From RHKX01 sp963839535 (GTDB lineage: Bacteria; Actinomycetota; Thermoleophilia; Solirubrobacterales; 70-9): 64,000 bases of DNA. Position numbers and translations under genes: made by a program. This document shows positions 43,607-52,839 of this stretch, piece by piece. The notes below the pieces were generated by a model. The model was not told the origin of the DNA. It did no database searches and saw nothing but the letters and a program-made list of their open reading frames with translations. The DNA lies in NCBI GenBank assembly GCA_963839535.1, contig CAWIVF010000007.1, positions 1 to 64,000 of the forward strand, in the 5' to 3' direction. Numbering within the stretch: the stretch's first letter is position 1; each line of letters opens with the position of its first letter.

Positions 43607-44320
43607 CTATCTCCCGTAGCGGTCCGTGCTCAGTACCAGCGACTCCGGCAGCGCCGCGCGGGGCGGGGGAGCCGGGTCGGCGATCACCGAGACCGTCTCG
43701 GCGACGCTCCTGGTGATCGTGTGCTCGCCGTCGGCGGAGGAGATCACGACCGCGTCGTCGTCCGAGCTCTTCACGGTTCCCTGCAGGCCGGTCTCGAGGC
43801 CGACCTTGCGCAGGTAGTGGAGGAGCTCCTCGGCCTCGTTCTCGAAGCGGAGGATGCCGACCTTGGCGCCGACCTCGCAGTCGGCGAGCAGCGATCCGCG
43901 GACGCGCTCCTCGAGCACGATCGGATGGCCGTGCGGGCAGGTCTTGGCGTCGCCGATCGCGGCCATCATCCGCTCCTCGAGCACCGGTGACATCGCGTGC
44001 TCGAGCCGCTCGGCCTCCTCGTGGACCTCGTCCCAGGGAATCCCGAGGACGTCGGTGAGGAAGCGCTCGATCAGCCGGTGGCGCTTGACGATCGCCTTCG
44101 CGTGGTCGAGCCCGTCGGGCGTGAAGGTCAGCGACTTGTCGGGCTCGCGGGCGACGTAGCCGTCCTCGACGAGCCGGCCGATCATCTCGTGGACCGTCGG
44201 CGGCGAGAGCTGCATCGCGCGGGCGGTGTTCGCGCCGGTCAGCGGCAGTCCCGCCTCCTGGAGCCAGAAGAGGGCCTGGAGGTACTCCTCCTCGGCGTCG
44301 GTCGCGTGGGCGCTGCTCAT
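43607..44320 (-). CDS. DtxR/MntR/IdeR-family metal-dependent regulator
   Basis: Intact, 237 residues. N-terminal winged helix 'EYLQALFWLQEAGLPLTGANTARAMQLSPPTVHEMIGRLVEDGYV', metal-binding and dimerisation domain 'HRLIERFLTDVLGIPWDEVHEEAERLEHAMSP' (with His/Glu/Cys metal sites, 'CPHGHPI') and an SH3-like FeoA domain in the last 75 residues. It represses genes when Fe(II) or Mn(II) is bound. It is the last gene of the cydA-cydB-dtxR run, 13 bases after cydB, so oxidase and metal regulator are likely expressed together. Confidence 0.93.
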   Translation of the reverse strand: MSSAHATDAEEEYLQALFWLQEAGLPLTGANTARAMQLSPPTVHEMIGRLVEDGYVAREPDKSLTFTPDGLDHAKAIVKRHRLIERFLTDVLGIPWDEVHEEAERLEHAMSPVLEERMMAAIGDAKTCPHGHPIVLEERVRGSLLADCEVGAKVGILRFENEAEELLHYLRKVGLETGLQGTVKSSDDDAVVISSADGEHTITRSVAETVSVIADPAPPPRAALPESLVLSTDRYGR

Positions 44321-44333
44321 GGCGCCAGAGTAT

Positions 44334-45334
44334 CTACTCGAGGGTCTGGCGCTGGGCGAGCCAGTAGAGGAGCCCGAGCGCCGGGCCGACGACGCACAGC
44401 GCGGCGATGAAGACGATCACCGTCGCGGTCAGCGCCGACTCCACCCCGGCGCCCTGATCGACGGTCATCGTCTCCGGCAGCAGGTACGGGTACTGCGCGA
44501 CCGCCCAGCCGGCGATCACCGCGAGCACCGCGCCGATCGCAAGCGGGCGCAGAGCCCGGCGCCAGCCGCGCAGGAGCCCCGCCAGGGTCACCGACCCGAG
44601 CACGAGCGAGGCGATCAGGAACGGCAGCCCCTCGTCGATCAGACCGTCGAAGACGTAGCGCGCGTCGAGCCGCAGGACGACGAGCCCCGCCGCCGCGAGG
44701 AGGCCGGCGACGACGCCGGCGCCGATCGCGCGCCGCGTGAAGTAGTCCGCCAGCTCGTCGTCGCCGGCGCGCCGGCAGTCGTCGCGGAGGAAGACCGAGG
44801 CCACGTAGGAGCAGCTCGCCACGAAGAGCACGCCGATCAGGATCGGCAGCGGCCCGATCCACCCGAGCGCGTCCCCGGCCTGCCCCGGCTCCGACCTCCC
44901 CGGCGGCGATCGCGCCGACCACGGCGCCGAGGAAGAACGGGCGTGATCAACGACGAGACGGCGAAGACCGCCCGCGACCGCCGACCGAGCTCGCCCTCGA
45001 TCACGTGCCCGAACGCGAAGCCGGACCCGCGCAGGACGATCCCGAGCGCCGCCAGCGCGAGCGGCACGTAGAGCGTCTCCATGATCGGCCCGAAGGCGTG
45101 GGGGAATCCGGTCCAGAGCACGACCAGGGCGAAGATCAGCCACACGTGGTTGGCCTCCCAGACCGGCCCGAGCGAGCTCGCCACGCGTCGCTCGATCCGC
45201 TCGCGCCGATCGGCGTCCGGATCGCGGCTCGCGAGCAGCTGCCAGACCCCGGCGCCGAAGTCGGCGCCGGCAAAGACCGCGTACAGCGCTGCCCCGATCG
45301 TCAGGATCGCCGCGACGGCGTCCGCCTTGCTCAT
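44334..45334 (-). CDS. cydB: Cytochrome bd ubiquinol/menaquinol oxidase subunit II, one frameshift
   Basis: About 333 residues. The N-terminal half starts 'SKADAVAAILTIGAALYAVFAGADFGAGVWQLLA' and contains 'PVWEANHVWLIFALVVLWTGFPHAF', both typical of CydB; the frame shifts near 44935-44945 and continues 'GAVVGAIAAGEV...GPLPILIGVLFVASCSYVASVFL' to the end. Nine or so membrane helices in total. With CydA it forms a bd oxidase that reduces O2 at low oxygen tension. Start overlaps the cydA stop by four bases. Confidence 0.92.
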
Positions 45335-46714
45335 CGGGCGCCCACCCCTCCCGGCTCCCCGGAGGACGGCGGTCCGTAGGGAACGTCGCCCCCCTCGTCA
45401 CCGTCGTCGGCGTTGGCGCGGCGCGCGATCGTCTTCAGGGCGAGCACCGAGACGACGCCGAGGACCGCGTAGAGGACCACGGCCCCGGCGAAGACGAACC
45501 AGAGGCCGCCGGCGCTCGTCACCGCCTCGGACGTGCGCATGGTCTCGTAGACGATCCACGGCTGGCGACCGACCTCGGTCACGATCCAGCCCGACTCGAG
45601 CGCGACCAGCGCGGCGATCCCGCTGACCGACACGGCCCGCAGGAACCACTTCGACGGCGGCACGTCGCGGTGCTTGCGCCAGGCGAGCGCGAACCAGGCG
45701 CCGAGCGCCAGCAGCCCGAAGCCGATCCCGACCATGGCGTTGAAGGCGAGGTGGAGAAGCGTGTTCGCCGGCGGCTCCTCGTCGTCGGGGATCTGATCGA
45801 GCCCGGTGACGACGGTGTCGGTGCTCCAGCCGACGAGCCAGGAGTCGAGCCCGGGGATGCCGATCCCGTACTCCACCCCGTCATCGGTGCAGATGCCGCC
45901 GAGCCACTCGGTCTGGTGCGCGCCGGTCTCCTCGATGCACTCGAAGGCGGCGAACTTCGCCGGCTGGTGCTCGGCGACCCCCCGGGCGGCCACGTCGCCG
46001 ACGAAGATCTGCACCGGCGTGAGGATCGCCGCCACGGTCAGCGGGATCAGCACTCCCAGCCGGTGGTGTCGCTCGGCGCCTCCCCTTCAGCATCCCGAAC
46101 GCGTAGATCGACGCGAGGCCGAAGCCGACCACGAGGTAGGCCCCGAGGAGCATGTGGGGGAACTCGTAGACCGTGGCCGGGTTGAGCAGCGCCGTCATCG
46201 GCTCGACGTCGGTGACCTCGCCGGCCGCGTTCGTCTCGAACCCCTGGGGATGGTTCATCCAGGAGTTGACGGCGACGACGCTGAAGGCCCCGCCGATCCC
46301 GGCGATCACGATCGGCACGCCGCTCCAGAAGTGGGCCCAGCCGCTCAGCCGCTTCCAGCCGTAGATGTAGATCGCGATGAAGATCGCCTCGGTGAAGAAG
46401 AAGATGCCCTCGATCGCGAAGCCGGTGCCGAACACGTCCCCGTAGCGCTCCATGAAGTGCGGCCACAGGAGGCCCATCTCGAAGGAGAGGACGGTGCCGG
46501 TGACCGCGCCGACCGCGAACAGGACCGCGGCCGCCTTCGACCACTGCCGGGCGAGCCGGAGCGCATCCTCGTCCCCATGCCTGCGACCCCGGTACTCGGC
46601 GATCAGCATCATCGCCGGCAGCGCGACCCCGATGCACGCGAGGATGATGTGGAAGCCGAGCGTGAACGCCATCAACTCGCGCGCGGCGAGGAGGTTGTCG
46701 GCCAGGGGGACCAT
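45331..46714 (-). CDS. cydA: Cytochrome bd oxidase subunit I, one frameshift
   Basis: About 461 residues from ATG 46714. 'LAARELMAFTLGFHIILACIGVALPAMML' carries the first heme His; 'VTGTVLSFEMGLLWPHFM', 'FFFTEAIFIAIYIYGWKRLSGWAHFWSG', 'VNSWMNHPQGFE' and 'GWIVTEVGRQPWIVYETMRT' are diagnostic. The frame shifts near 46080 ('GMLKGRR' to 'MLIPLTVAAILTPVQIFVGD'). The Q-loop is of the short type. About nine membrane helices. It oxidises menaquinol and holds hemes b558, b595 and d. Confidence 0.94.
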
Positions 46715-46739
46715 CTCGGCGGGCGCTCCCGCGTAATGG

Positions 46740-47402
46740 TCAGCTCCCGAGCAGGATGGCGGAGAGCGACCTGTCGATGCCCAGGCTGAAGAGGGCCGGT
46801 GAGCTGGCTCCCGCGCAACTCGCCCCCAAGCGAACGACATGGGTCCCGGCCGGCAGTGTCTCGGTCACCCCGGTGGCGTGGTAGGTCTCGGTGACGGCGT
46901 CCGCAAAGGTCCTCTGCGTCCCCTTGATCGGAATGTCGTCGACGTACATCCCGATCGTCGGCACGGCGTTCGGGGTGCAGTCCACCGAGATTGCGATCCC
47001 GGTTCCGAGGTCCACGTCGCCGCTGACGAACAGCTTCCCGGCGACCGGAGTCGTGATGCTGACGCCGCCGTTGATTGATTCTGCGGGCGGCGGAACGGGG
47101 GTTTCGGCCTCCGTGACCCCCAGGGTCGGGCCCGTCTCTCCCTGATCCCCCTTCTCTCCCGCGGGCAGCTGGCCGGCCGCGAAGTCGCTGCCGAGCAGCG
47201 AGCCCTCCGCCACCTTCGACGAGTTCACCGCATTCTTCGCGATGTCGCTCCGCTTCACCTGTCCCTTGGCGATGTGCTTGGACTTGACCGAGTTCTTCGA
47301 CAGCTCAGTCGCAGCCCAGGCGCCGCCGATACCGAGGGCGAAGAACAGGGCGATGGACGAGACGACGTTCGCGTAGGTGAGCCTTGCGCGGAAGTTCTTC
47401 AT
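46740..47402 (-). CDS. Secreted repeat protein with short collagen-like segment
   Basis: Intact, 220 residues from ATG 47402. A signal anchor ('YANVVSSIALFFALGIGGAWA') precedes short repeats of the form N-S-V-K-S-K-x-I-x-x-G-Q-V-x-x-x-D-I ('ELSKNSVKSKHIAKGQVKRSDIAKNAVNSSKVAEGSL'), then a collagen-like 'PAGEKGDQGETGP' and a beta-rich C-terminal domain of about 115 residues with two Cys ('SVDCTPNAVPTI', 'ASCAGASSP'). The same repeats begin the protein at 55249-56405. Such proteins are frequent in Thermoleophilia genomes and are probably surface fibres; function unknown. It ends 25 bases before cydA. Confidence 0.75.
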   Translation of the reverse strand: MKNFRARLTYANVVSSIALFFALGIGGAWAATELSKNSVKSKHIAKGQVKRSDIAKNAVNSSKVAEGSLLGSDFAAGQLPAGEKGDQGETGPTLGVTEAETPVPPPAESINGGVSITTPVAGKLFVSGDVDLGTGIAISVDCTPNAVPTIGMYVDDIPIKGTQRTFADAVTETYHATGVTETLPAGTHVVRLGASCAGASSPALFSLGIDRSLSAILLGS

Positions 47403-47468
47403 GGGGACCCCTCGTTGTGGACGGTTCCGTGAACCTAGACCCGCCCAGGAGGCCGTCAACAATTCGGC

Positions 47469-47910
47469 CTACGGGTAGTTGGCGTCCTCCGGGCACGCAG
47501 TCGGCGAGGACCACGCCGCCCTCGCCGAGCACCCGGTGGCCGGACCGGTTGCCCGCCTCCACGCTGCGCATGATCGCCCCGCAGATCAACCGCGCCGTCT
47601 GCTCGCTCTCGGGGTCGGGGGCGAAGCCCGTCTCGGCCTCGACCAGTCCATCGGTGATCACCAGCGTCTCGACGCCTCCGCCCGCGGGCGGCAGGTTGTC
47701 GACGATCGGACCGAGCTCGGCCTGCTGGTCGGGCGGGAGCGACGACAGGTCGAAGGACTCGTTGTAGGTGTCGAGCCGCTCGACGATCGCCGCGGCCAGC
47801 TCCTCGTCGGCGGGGGTGGAGGCCTCGATCACGGCCTCGTCGTCGGAACCGCAGCCTGCGATCAGAGCGGCGGCGGCCAGCGCGAGCACGAGTCCCCGGA
47901 GCCGCCGCAC
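47469..47910 (-). CDS. Small lipoprotein, frameshifted near the C-terminus
   Basis: About 146 residues from ATG 47910. Lipoprotein signal 'MRRLRGLVLALAAAALIAGCGSDD' with lipobox I-A-G-C. The mature part is acidic and helical ('PADEELAAAIVERLDTYNESFDLSSLPPDQQAEL'-like) with 'RLICGAIMRSVEAG' and 'VLADCVP', two Cys near the end. One base shift near 47490 restores a short C-terminus ending 'EDANYP' with TAG at 47469. Without it the frame runs into the next gene. Function unknown. Four bases after the HAD gene stop. Confidence 0.65.
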
Positions 47911-47914
47911 GCCC

Positions 47915-48730
47915 TCAGCCCGCGGCTCCGGACAGCGTCTTGACGACGGCCTCGTAGACCCCGTCGCCCATCGTGCCCTCGGTCACCGTCACGTTGTCGT
48001 GGGTGGCGATCGCCTCGCGCAGCGCCGGATCGCCGACCGGGCCGTTGGCGACGCAGAAGAAGCGCCCGACGTACTCGGCGGCGGTCAGGTCCTCCATCGA
48101 GTCGCCCGCGGCGATGCACTCCTCCGGGGCGTACCCGCGCGCCCGCATGTGGGCGCCGACGGCCTTCCCCTTGCTCGCCCCGCCGGGGACCAGGTGGTAG
48201 GCGTGGGCTCGCTCGATCCCCTCCATCGGCCGGTTGATGGCGCCGTTGTCGAGGAAGCGCAGGTCCTCGTGGCCCTCGGCCGCGATCAGCGCGTTGACCT
48301 CGTCGGAGTCGACGAGACCGCGGAACAGGAGGGAGAGCACCCGGTCCTGGTGCCAGGGAGCGTGGTACTCGAGCCGCGCGCCGTAGCGCTCGAAGAGCAG
48401 GTCGGGGAGCCCCGCGGCGATGATCCGCTCCGCCGGGGTGCCGCTCTCGTCCGGCACCCAGCTGCCGCTGAGGTAGGTCCGCTCGCCGTCGATCACCATC
48501 CCGCAGCCGGCCTCGTAGATGTAGGAGGTCTGGCCGAAGAGGCGCGCGTCGGCCTGGATCTGCGCCTCGCGCCGGCCGGACATGATCACGACCTCGACCC
48601 CGGCCCGGTGACAGGCCTCGAAGGTGAGTGCCTGCATCCGCGAGAAGTTGCCCTCGGCGTCGCGGAAGAGCGAGCCGAAGCGCCCGAGCAGGGTCCCGTC
48701 GAGGTCCGTGTATAGGCAGCGGAGGGCCAT
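47915..48730 (-). CDS. HAD-family phosphatase (Cof/sugar-phosphatase-like)
   Basis: Intact, 271 residues from ATG 48730. 'CLYTDLDGTLLGRF' (motif I with both Asp), 'GVEVVIMSGRREAQIQ' (motif II), 'GGASKGKAVGAHM' (motif III Lys) and 'IAAGDSMEDLTAAEYV' (motif IV) show a type II-cap HAD phosphatase, of the branch that includes sucrose-phosphate, trehalose-phosphate and mannosyl-3-phosphoglycerate phosphatases. The substrate is probably a sugar phosphate. Divergent from the cupin gene, with 19 bases between starts. Confidence 0.88.
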   Translation of the reverse strand: MALRCLYTDLDGTLLGRFGSLFRDAEGNFSRMQALTFEACHRAGVEVVIMSGRREAQIQADARLFGQTSYIYEAGCGMVIDGERTYLSGSWVPDESGTPAERIIAAGLPDLLFERYGARLEYHAPWHQDRVLSLLFRGLVDSDEVNALIAAEGHEDLRFLDNGAINRPMEGIERAHAYHLVPGGASKGKAVGAHMRARGYAPEECIAAGDSMEDLTAAEYVGRFFCVANGPVGDPALREAIATHDNVTVTEGTMGDGVYEAVVKTLSGAAG

Positions 48731-48749
48731 CGGGGTACCGTATTCGGCC

Positions 48750-49217
48750 ATGGCCGACCGAGCCGCCACCGGGCCCGACGAGCTGCGCAATCCGTTCTCC
48801 GGGCAGACGATCCGCTTCCTCGAGGAGACCGACGAGGTGCTCGTCATCGAGACCACCTACGAGGCGGGCGGCGCCCCGGCCCCGGCGCACCTCCACCCGT
48901 CCCAGGACGAGCGCTTCGAGGTGCTCTCGGGCGAGGTCCGGACCGCAGTCGACGGGGAGCCGCGGACGCTGCGGGAGGGGGACGTCCTCGAGGTCCCCGC
49001 CGGCACCGCCCATGAGTTCGGCGGCCATCCCGACGCGGGGGGAACGGTGCGCTGGGAGGTCCGCCCGCCGCTGCGGACCCGCGAGTTCTTCGTGCACCTC
49101 CACGCCGCCCTGAACGCCGCCGCCGAGGGGAAGGAGCCGGAAGGCCCGAGCCTTTCGACTTCGCCGATTACGAGGACGTCTTCCGGATCCGCCTCTTCCC
49201 GGCGCCCCGAGCATGTA
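48750..49217 (+). CDS. Cupin-domain protein, one frameshift at the C-terminus
   Basis: About 155 residues from ATG 48750. Cupin motif 1 'AHLHPSQDERFEVLSGEV' (two His and a Glu) and motif 2 'EVPAGTAHEFGGHPD' (His) give a complete metal site. The domain ends with 'RTREFFVHLHAAL'. Near 49150 the frame shifts and the natural tail reads 'PFDFADYEDVFRIRLFPAP'; the stop is near 49217, which overlaps the end of the convergent gene. Function of the cupin is unknown. Confidence 0.75.
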
Positions 49218-49909
49218 GAGCGTCGAGCGGATCGCCGAGCTCTTCCAGACATTGCGCCAGCGTGACCACTGGCGCCTCGAGTCGACGCAGACGACCGTGG
49301 TCTCAACCTCGCCGGCGTGGCCGCAGCGCCGAGCGAGCGCGCTGAGGGTGCTCTCCCAGAGCTTGTCCTCCTGGCGGTGGCCCCCGAGGGCGAGACCGAC
49401 CTCGAAGATCGGATCGCTCGCGCGCATCAGGATCTGCGCCTCGGCGACGGTGTCGTCCCCCTCGGCTCGGGCGCTGAACGTGACCCACCCCGAGAACATG
49501 TGACCCTGCGGGGTCATCAGCGTGAACGACTCATCGTCGGCGTAGAGGACCATCACGCCGGTCGAGAGCTTCATGCCGCCGGGCATGGTTGCGTCGATCA
49601 GCCCGACCTCGCCGGGCGCAATACCGGCAAGAGGGCCGTAGAAGCGGTTGCCCTCGGGCCAGAAGCTGGCGAACTCCGACTTCCAGATGGCGATCAACTC
49701 GGCGGCGGTCGCCGACTGCGACGGGATCCGCACCCGGTAGGTCTTCTGCCACATCTTTCCGAAGCCCTGAACCGGCGAGGCGAGGCGGCGTCCGGCGATG
49801 TTGATGCCGACGGCACCTTCGGGAACGTCGGGGCGGCGCAGGTGGGAGACGGGCGGAGCCCAACTGTCCTCGTTCCTGGCGGTCCTCCCGGTCCCCTGCG
49901 GCGTGCTCA
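49205..49909 (-). CDS. Unknown protein, last gene of the sensor/partner-switching operon
   Basis: About 235 residues from ATG 49909, whose start overlaps the preceding STAS gene stop. A beta-rich soluble domain: 'MWQKTYRVRIPSQSATAAELIAIWKSEFASFWPEGNRFYGPL', 'VGLIDATMPGGMKLSTGVMVLYADDESFTLMTPQGHMFSGWVTF', 'AQILMRASDPIFEVGLALGG', 'ALARRCGHAG', then about 30 basic residues. The layout (helix-strand set with a pocket) suggests an SRPBCC/START-like fold, but I do not recognise the family. No signal peptide. The end is uncertain: the frame stays open past 49205, where the cupin gene converges. By context it is an output or ligand-binding component of the operon. Confidence 0.65.
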
Positions 49910-50274
49910 TCGTGTTCCTCCCGCGCCGACGGAGCTCAGCGCCGCGGCCTCGTCGGCGTGGATCGAGACCGCCTCGTCGAGGCGGGTCAGCTCGAAGATC
50001 TGCCGGTAGTGCTCGGAGAGGGCGCACGCCAGCACGGCCTGGCCCTGCGCTGGGCCCGGACGAGCAACATCACCAGCAGGCCGATCCCACCACTGTTCAT
50101 GTAGTCGAGGCCGGAGAAGTCGAGCAGGATCGTCGTCGCTCCGGTTCCGCTGGCCCGCCCGTAGGCGTCCATCAAAGCCTCCTCGCTGGCGGCGGTGACG
50201 TCGCCGACGATGTCGATCGCGGCGACTCCGCCGGCGAGCTCGCGAACCTCGAAGTGGGCGGCTGACTCAGGCAT
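49906..50274 (-). CDS. STAS-domain anti-sigma-factor antagonist 2, one frameshift
   Basis: About 122 residues. STAS fold with 'EVRELAGGVAAIDIVGDVTAASEEALMDAYG' and the phosphorylation loop 'LDFSGLDYMNSGGIGLLVMLLV' containing Ser. One base shift near 50045; the C-terminal half reads 'VLACALSEHYRQIFELTRLDEAVSIHADEAAAL'. Such proteins bind the HATPase anti-sigma kinase and are switched off by Ser phosphorylation. It overlaps the first STAS gene by eight bases and the next gene by four. Confidence 0.88.
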
Positions 50275-50632
50275 GGGGGTTCCCCTCTGCGCCGTTCAGG
50301 GCGTCTTGTTCGCTGTTGGCAATCTGCATGAAGTCGGCCAGGCGAGTGATCTCGAAGATCTCCCGGTAATGGTCGGAGAGTCCGACCGCGTACATCTCGA
50401 CGTTCCTGCTCCGGGCCTGCGCGAGCAGTCCCACGATCAGGGCGATGCCGGTGCTGTTGATGTATTCGGTGTCGGCGAAGTTGAGGACGACCGAAGCGAC
50501 GCCCTCGCCGACCGCCTCCGCATAGGCATCGGCCAGCACCGCCTCCGCGGCGGCGTTGAGCTCCCCGCCCAGGTCGATCACGGCGGCGCCGTTCCGCCGC
50601 CGGACCGTCGCCGTCAGCTCACGAGCTTCCAC
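50267..50632 (-). CDS. STAS-domain anti-sigma-factor antagonist 1
   Basis: Intact, 121 residues. 'AVIDLGGELNAAAEAVLADAYAEA', then 'VVLNFADTEYINSTGIALIVGLLAQARS' with the conserved Ser/Thr phosphorylation site, and 'VGLSDHYREIFEITRLADFMQIA'. Paralogue of the STAS gene that follows; the two share the C-terminal 'LS-HYR-IFE-TRL' signature. RsbV/SpoIIAA type by pattern. Its start overlaps the end of the upstream phosphatase-kinase gene by 14 bases. Confidence 0.92.
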   Translation of the reverse strand: MEARELTATVRRRNGAAVIDLGGELNAAAEAVLADAYAEAVGEGVASVVLNFADTEYINSTGIALIVGLLAQARSRNVEMYAVGLSDHYREIFEITRLADFMQIANSEQDALNGAEGNPHA

Positions 50633-52221
50633 GTTCGTCTCCCTTCAGATGGATGACCAGCTCGAGGGTGTGTCCCTCGTCGTCGCTGCGCTCGTTCGCC
50701 TCGTCCACCATCCTCTCGATCAGGAATAGGCCCCAGCCACGGGGGGTCTGGTTGCCCTCGAGCTTCGCTTCGAGATTGGGGGCTTCGGCCTCGGCAGCCC
50801 GACCCGCGCCGGTGTCTGTGACCTCGACCTGGAGGCGGTCAGGGCCGTGCAGGACCCGGACGCGGACCTGCACCGGACGGTCCGGTTGAAACTCGTTGCC
50901 GTGCTCCATCGCGTTCATCGCCGCCTCTCCGACGGCCGTCCCCAGGCGCTCGACGCGCGAGCGCTCGAGTCCCAGCCCGGCGGCCAGCTCGGTGACGCGC
51001 TCAATCACGTCGCGCTCGCCGCCCGGCGCGCTCGGCACCTCGAACTCTGCGATGAGCCGTCCGTTCCCGGTCCCGTTGGCTCCGCCGGGATCGGCGGGCT
51101 CGCGTGCGAGCACCATCATCGTGATGTCGTCCTCCTGCTCGGTACCGGGGCCTGTGAACCGCTCCAGGTCCGCCAGGACGAAGGCGATCATGCCGGTGCC
51201 GGCCGGGCCCCTCCCGACCGTCTCCTTGAGTCGCGGAAAGCCGTACATCCCGCGCTGGGGATCGTGAGCCTCGACGATCCCGTCGGAGTGCAGGAGCACG
51301 CAGTCCCCCGGTGCGAGGACCGCCTCCTTCTCCTCGTAGCTCATCCCGGGCATCAGCCCGAGCGGCATTCCCCGCGCCCGGAGCTCGCCGACCCCGTCGG
51401 CCGTCTTCACGTACGGGACGTCATGGCCGGCGTTGGCGAAGCGCAGGAGGCCGGTCGATCGTGTCGAGAACCCCGTAGAGGCAGGTGACGAACATCTTCT
51501 CGGGCATGTCTGGGCAGAGGTGGTCGTTGACTCGCTCGAGGACCTCCCCGGGGTCCTGGAGCCGCTGGGCCGAGGCGCGCAGGACGCTGCGGGTGGCCGA
51601 CATGACGAGCGCCGCGGGAACGCCCTTGTCGGTGACGTCGCCGACGACGAACCCGACGCGCCCGTCGGGCAGCGGGATCACGTCGTAGAAGTCACCGCCG
51701 ACCTCGCGAGCGGGGCGGTAGAGGGCGTCGATGTCCCACCCCGGCAGATCGGGGAGCTCCTTCGGGAGGAAGTTCTGCTGGATCAGGCGCGCGACCTCGA
51801 GCTCCTGCTCGAAGCGCTGCCGCGTGGCTGCCTCGGCCTCCTGCTCACGGACGAGCTGACCCACCCGGAGCGCCGGCGCCGTCTGCGCGGCGAGGTTGTC
51901 CAGCAGGCGTCGGTCGTCGGAGGAGTAGTCCTGCGCGGAGAGGCGCGGGCCCAGGTTGAGGATCCCGACGAGCTCACCCTGGCTGACCAGCGGAACCACC
52001 AGCCTGACCCCACCATCGCGCAGGTCGCGCAACGCCTTCGAATCGAGATCCAGGGATTCGATGTCGACGGCGTGGCCTGCGTCCTGGAGGTAGGCCAGGA
52101 GCGGGTCGTTGGGAGCGATCTCGAACTCAGGCTGCTCGGCGAGCGACGTCGCCGGGGCCTCACCAGGGGCGGAGGGGGTGCGCCTGAGACGCCGCCGCAG
52201 AGGTCTGATCAGAGCCGGCAT
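50619..52221 (-). CDS. GAF-PP2C phosphatase fused to HATPase anti-sigma kinase (RsbU-RsbW fusion), one frameshift
   Basis: About 534 residues. Residues 1-140: a GAF-like sensor ('LVVPLVSQGELVGILNLGPRLSAQDYSSDDRRLLDNLAAQ'). Residues about 150-385: a SpoIIE/RsbU PP2C phosphatase with 'LIQQNFLPKELPDLPGWDI', 'EVGGDFYDVIPLP', 'VGDVTDKGVPAALVMS', 'LLHSDGIVEA' and 'EQEDDITMMVL'. Residues about 400-534: a HATPase of the RsbW/SpoIIAB type, 'EAAMNAMEHGNEF', 'VTDTGAG' and 'PRGWGLFLIERMVDEA'. The frame breaks near 51430 in 'RFANAGHDVPYVK'. It joins in one chain the kinase and the phosphatase that act in opposite directions on STAS Ser residues; the two STAS genes follow directly. Confidence 0.9.
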
Positions 52222-52230
52222 GGGTCCTTT

Positions 52231-52839
52231 CTAGGCTCCCGGCGTCCCAAGAGCGTTACGGGACTCGGCCACCGTGGCATCACCGATGGCGTAGACGCCG
52301 ACCGCCTCTCCCTTGCCGCGCAGCTCAAGCTTGCCGCGGGCCTCGAGCCGGAACTCCCGAGTTTCGACCAGGGCGGCAGCGGCCTCGGTGACGAGAATTC
52401 GCTCGCCGAGCTCGCGGGTTGCGTCCTGAACCCGCGCGGCGACGTTGACCGGATCCCCGATCAGGCCGATCTCGGTGCATCCGCCGGCCCCCATCGTTCC
52501 GCTCAGGATCAGGCCGGAGTTGATCCCGATCCCGATCCGGCAACGACCACCGAACTCGGACTCCACGCCGGCTTGGATCGCAACCGCTGCCGCCAGGGCG
52601 CGGTCGGCATGGTCGGGAAGGGGCTTGGGAGCTCCGAAGGCGGCGAGCAAGCCGTCTCCAAGCAGCTTGTTGACCACGCCGCCATGCTTCTCGACGACCG
52701 GGATCACCACCGCGAAGAACTCGTTCAGGAAGGCGACCGTCTCGCGTGCGGTCGCGCCGTCGGCGTAGGCGGTGAAGCCGCGGATGTCGACGAAGGCCAC
52801 CGTCGCCATCGCCCACTCGGGCTCGACGTAGTCGCTCAC
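52231..52839 (-). CDS. Class III adenylate/guanylate cyclase (stand-alone catalytic domain)
   Basis: Intact, 202 residues. 'ATVAFVDIRGFTAYAD' gives the first metal Asp and 'NKLLGDGLLAAFGAP' the second; 'CRIGIGINSGLILSGTMG' and 'EIGLIGDPVNVAARVQDATREL' complete the catalytic fold. About 30 extra residues follow. It would make cAMP or cGMP; nucleotide choice is not decided by residues I can place with confidence. It overlaps the sensor gene upstream by four bases and lies nine bases before the phosphatase-kinase gene, so it is inside the operon. Confidence 0.9.
   Translation of the reverse strand: MSDYVEPEWAMATVAFVDIRGFTAYADGATARETVAFLNEFFAVVIPVVEKHGGVVNKLLGDGLLAAFGAPKPLPDHADRALAAAVAIQAGVESEFGGRCRIGIGINSGLILSGTMGAGGCTEIGLIGDPVNVAARVQDATRELGERILVTEAAAALVETREFRLEARGKLELRGKGEAVGVYAIGDATVAESRNALGTPGA

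Noticed and set aside
47862..50027. 721-residue minus-strand open frame spanning three genes
   Set aside because: It is the frame of the unknown protein (49205-49909) running on through the cupin and HAD genes in shadow; only its first part is coding.
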